Shown here piece by piece: positions 63,723-64,000 of a stretch of 64,000 nucleotides of DNA. How positions within the stretch are numbered: position 1 is the first letter of the stretch; every line of letters begins with the position of its first letter. This stretch comes from Alkalicella caledoniensis. Its GTDB lineage: Bacteria > Bacillota > Proteinivoracia > Proteinivoracales > Proteinivoracaceae. Location of the stretch: contig NZ_CP058559.1 of assembly GCF_014467015.1 (NCBI RefSeq), positions 1,302,001 to 1,366,000 of the forward strand, written 5' to 3'. The notes under the pieces were generated by a model, which saw nothing but the letters and a program-made list of their open reading frames with translations, was not told where the DNA came from and ran no database searches. A program made the position numbers and the translations under genes.

Positions 63723-64000
63723 CTAAGCTTTTATATCGAATAGTTTTCCTTCTTTTTTCTTTTGTTGGACTGGTGTTTTGGTGTATGTTTTCTCTGTTTC
63801 ACCAGACATGGTATTTATGGACATTTTAACCAACTTAAGTGATTGATCAAGTAGGTTTTGATTTATGCTATTTACATCTGATAGCTGAGAAATGACTTTT
63901 CTTAGCTCTTCTGTGTTATGGGATATAAGAGCTTTATCTTTGTCATTAAGAATTTGCTTGAGCCCTTCCCAATTTAGCTCCTCTGGTGTAAGGTTCAGCC
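63723..64000 (-). CDS. flgN: FlgN, export chaperone for FlgK/FlgL (partial)
   Basis: About 92 C-terminal residues, cut by the right edge. It reads LNLTPEELNWEGLKQILNDK, then helical LDQSLKLVKMSINTMSGE and ends GKLFDIKA. Size and position immediately before flgK and the FDxKA tail fit FlgN, a cytoplasmic chaperone for FlgK and FlgL export. Confidence 0.85.
   Translation of the reverse strand, partial: LNLTPEELNWEGLKQILNDKDKALISHNTEELRKVISQLSDVNSINQNLLDQSLKLVKMSINTMSGETEKTYTKTPVQQKKKEGKLFDIKA

Noticed and set aside
1-64000. tRNA or rRNA genes
   Set aside because: I found no cloverleaf-type or rRNA-like sequence while reading; a tRNAscan run would settle it.

Overview
The window comes from a low-GC Gram-positive bacterium, most likely a motile member of the Clostridia; I cannot name the genus. 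The evidence is the T-box leaders, sigma-A, sigma-D and sigma-H type promoters, a Firmicutes-type LexA box, a FliW/CsrA pair beside flagellin, and a backbone gene order also known from Bacillus subtilis (uvrA-uvrB-minJ-ctpB-ftsX-ftsE-prfB-secA-hpf-fliS-fliD-flaG-hag-csrA-fliW-flgL-flgK-flgN). Apart from an IS110-family transposase, every gene I can support lies on the minus strand, so the text below follows transcription from right to left within each block.

Layout. 1-7448: an oligopeptide ABC importer (oppA-B-C-D-F, oppF cut by the window edge) behind three tandem T-box leaders and one strong promoter. 7449-15564: a co-directional run made of a DUF2089 regulator, DUF4097/SHOCT-like envelope-stress proteins, a heterodimeric ABC exporter and an M55 D-aminopeptidase. 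15715-22830: uvrC, uvrA and uvrB, with a LexA box before uvrB. 22958-28714: a MinJ-like PDZ membrane protein, CtpA protease, an EnvC-like M23 hydrolase, FtsX and FtsE. 29026-30595: bioY and a birA broken by one in-frame TGA. 30763-33398: split transketolase and a YitT protein. 33414-37724: a DUF2993 lipoprotein-like protein, prfB with its programmed frameshift, and secA. 38062-41811: mobA, two PspC proteins and long-form hpf, embedded in repeat-rich DNA. 42673-52487: a chemotaxis receptor, fliS, two glycosyltransferases (one fused to an FkbM methyltransferase), a small unknown protein, two near-identical flagellins and a FlgN/FliT-like protein. 52759-56100: purK, purE, a 182-bp tandem repeat array and a NETI-motif gene. 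56502-64000: fliD, flaG, the IS110 element, csrA, fliW, flgL, flgK and a partial flgN.

How the parts fit. The flagellar block looks like a complete late-assembly module: hook-filament junction proteins, cap, filament, export chaperones, filament glycosylation and the FliW-CsrA-flagellin feedback switch, for which GGA-loop hairpins are visible in both flagellin leaders. The cell-envelope block (FtsEX, EnvC-like hydrolase, CtpA, MinJ-like) links division to wall cleavage. The DUF2089/DUF4097/ABC-exporter run looks like an envelope-stress or toxic-compound response.

The intergenic DNA is unusual. At least four families of short dispersed repeats fill most gaps longer than 300 bp, one of them a roughly 110-bp element with imperfect inverted ends, and one repeat copy supplies the C-terminal codons of mobA. 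The most interesting items are the triple T-box, the Ig-like insertion in OppC, the SHOCT-motif operon, the repeat families, the IS110 element with structured upstream DNA that may encode a guide (bridge) RNA, and the nonsense-interrupted birA.
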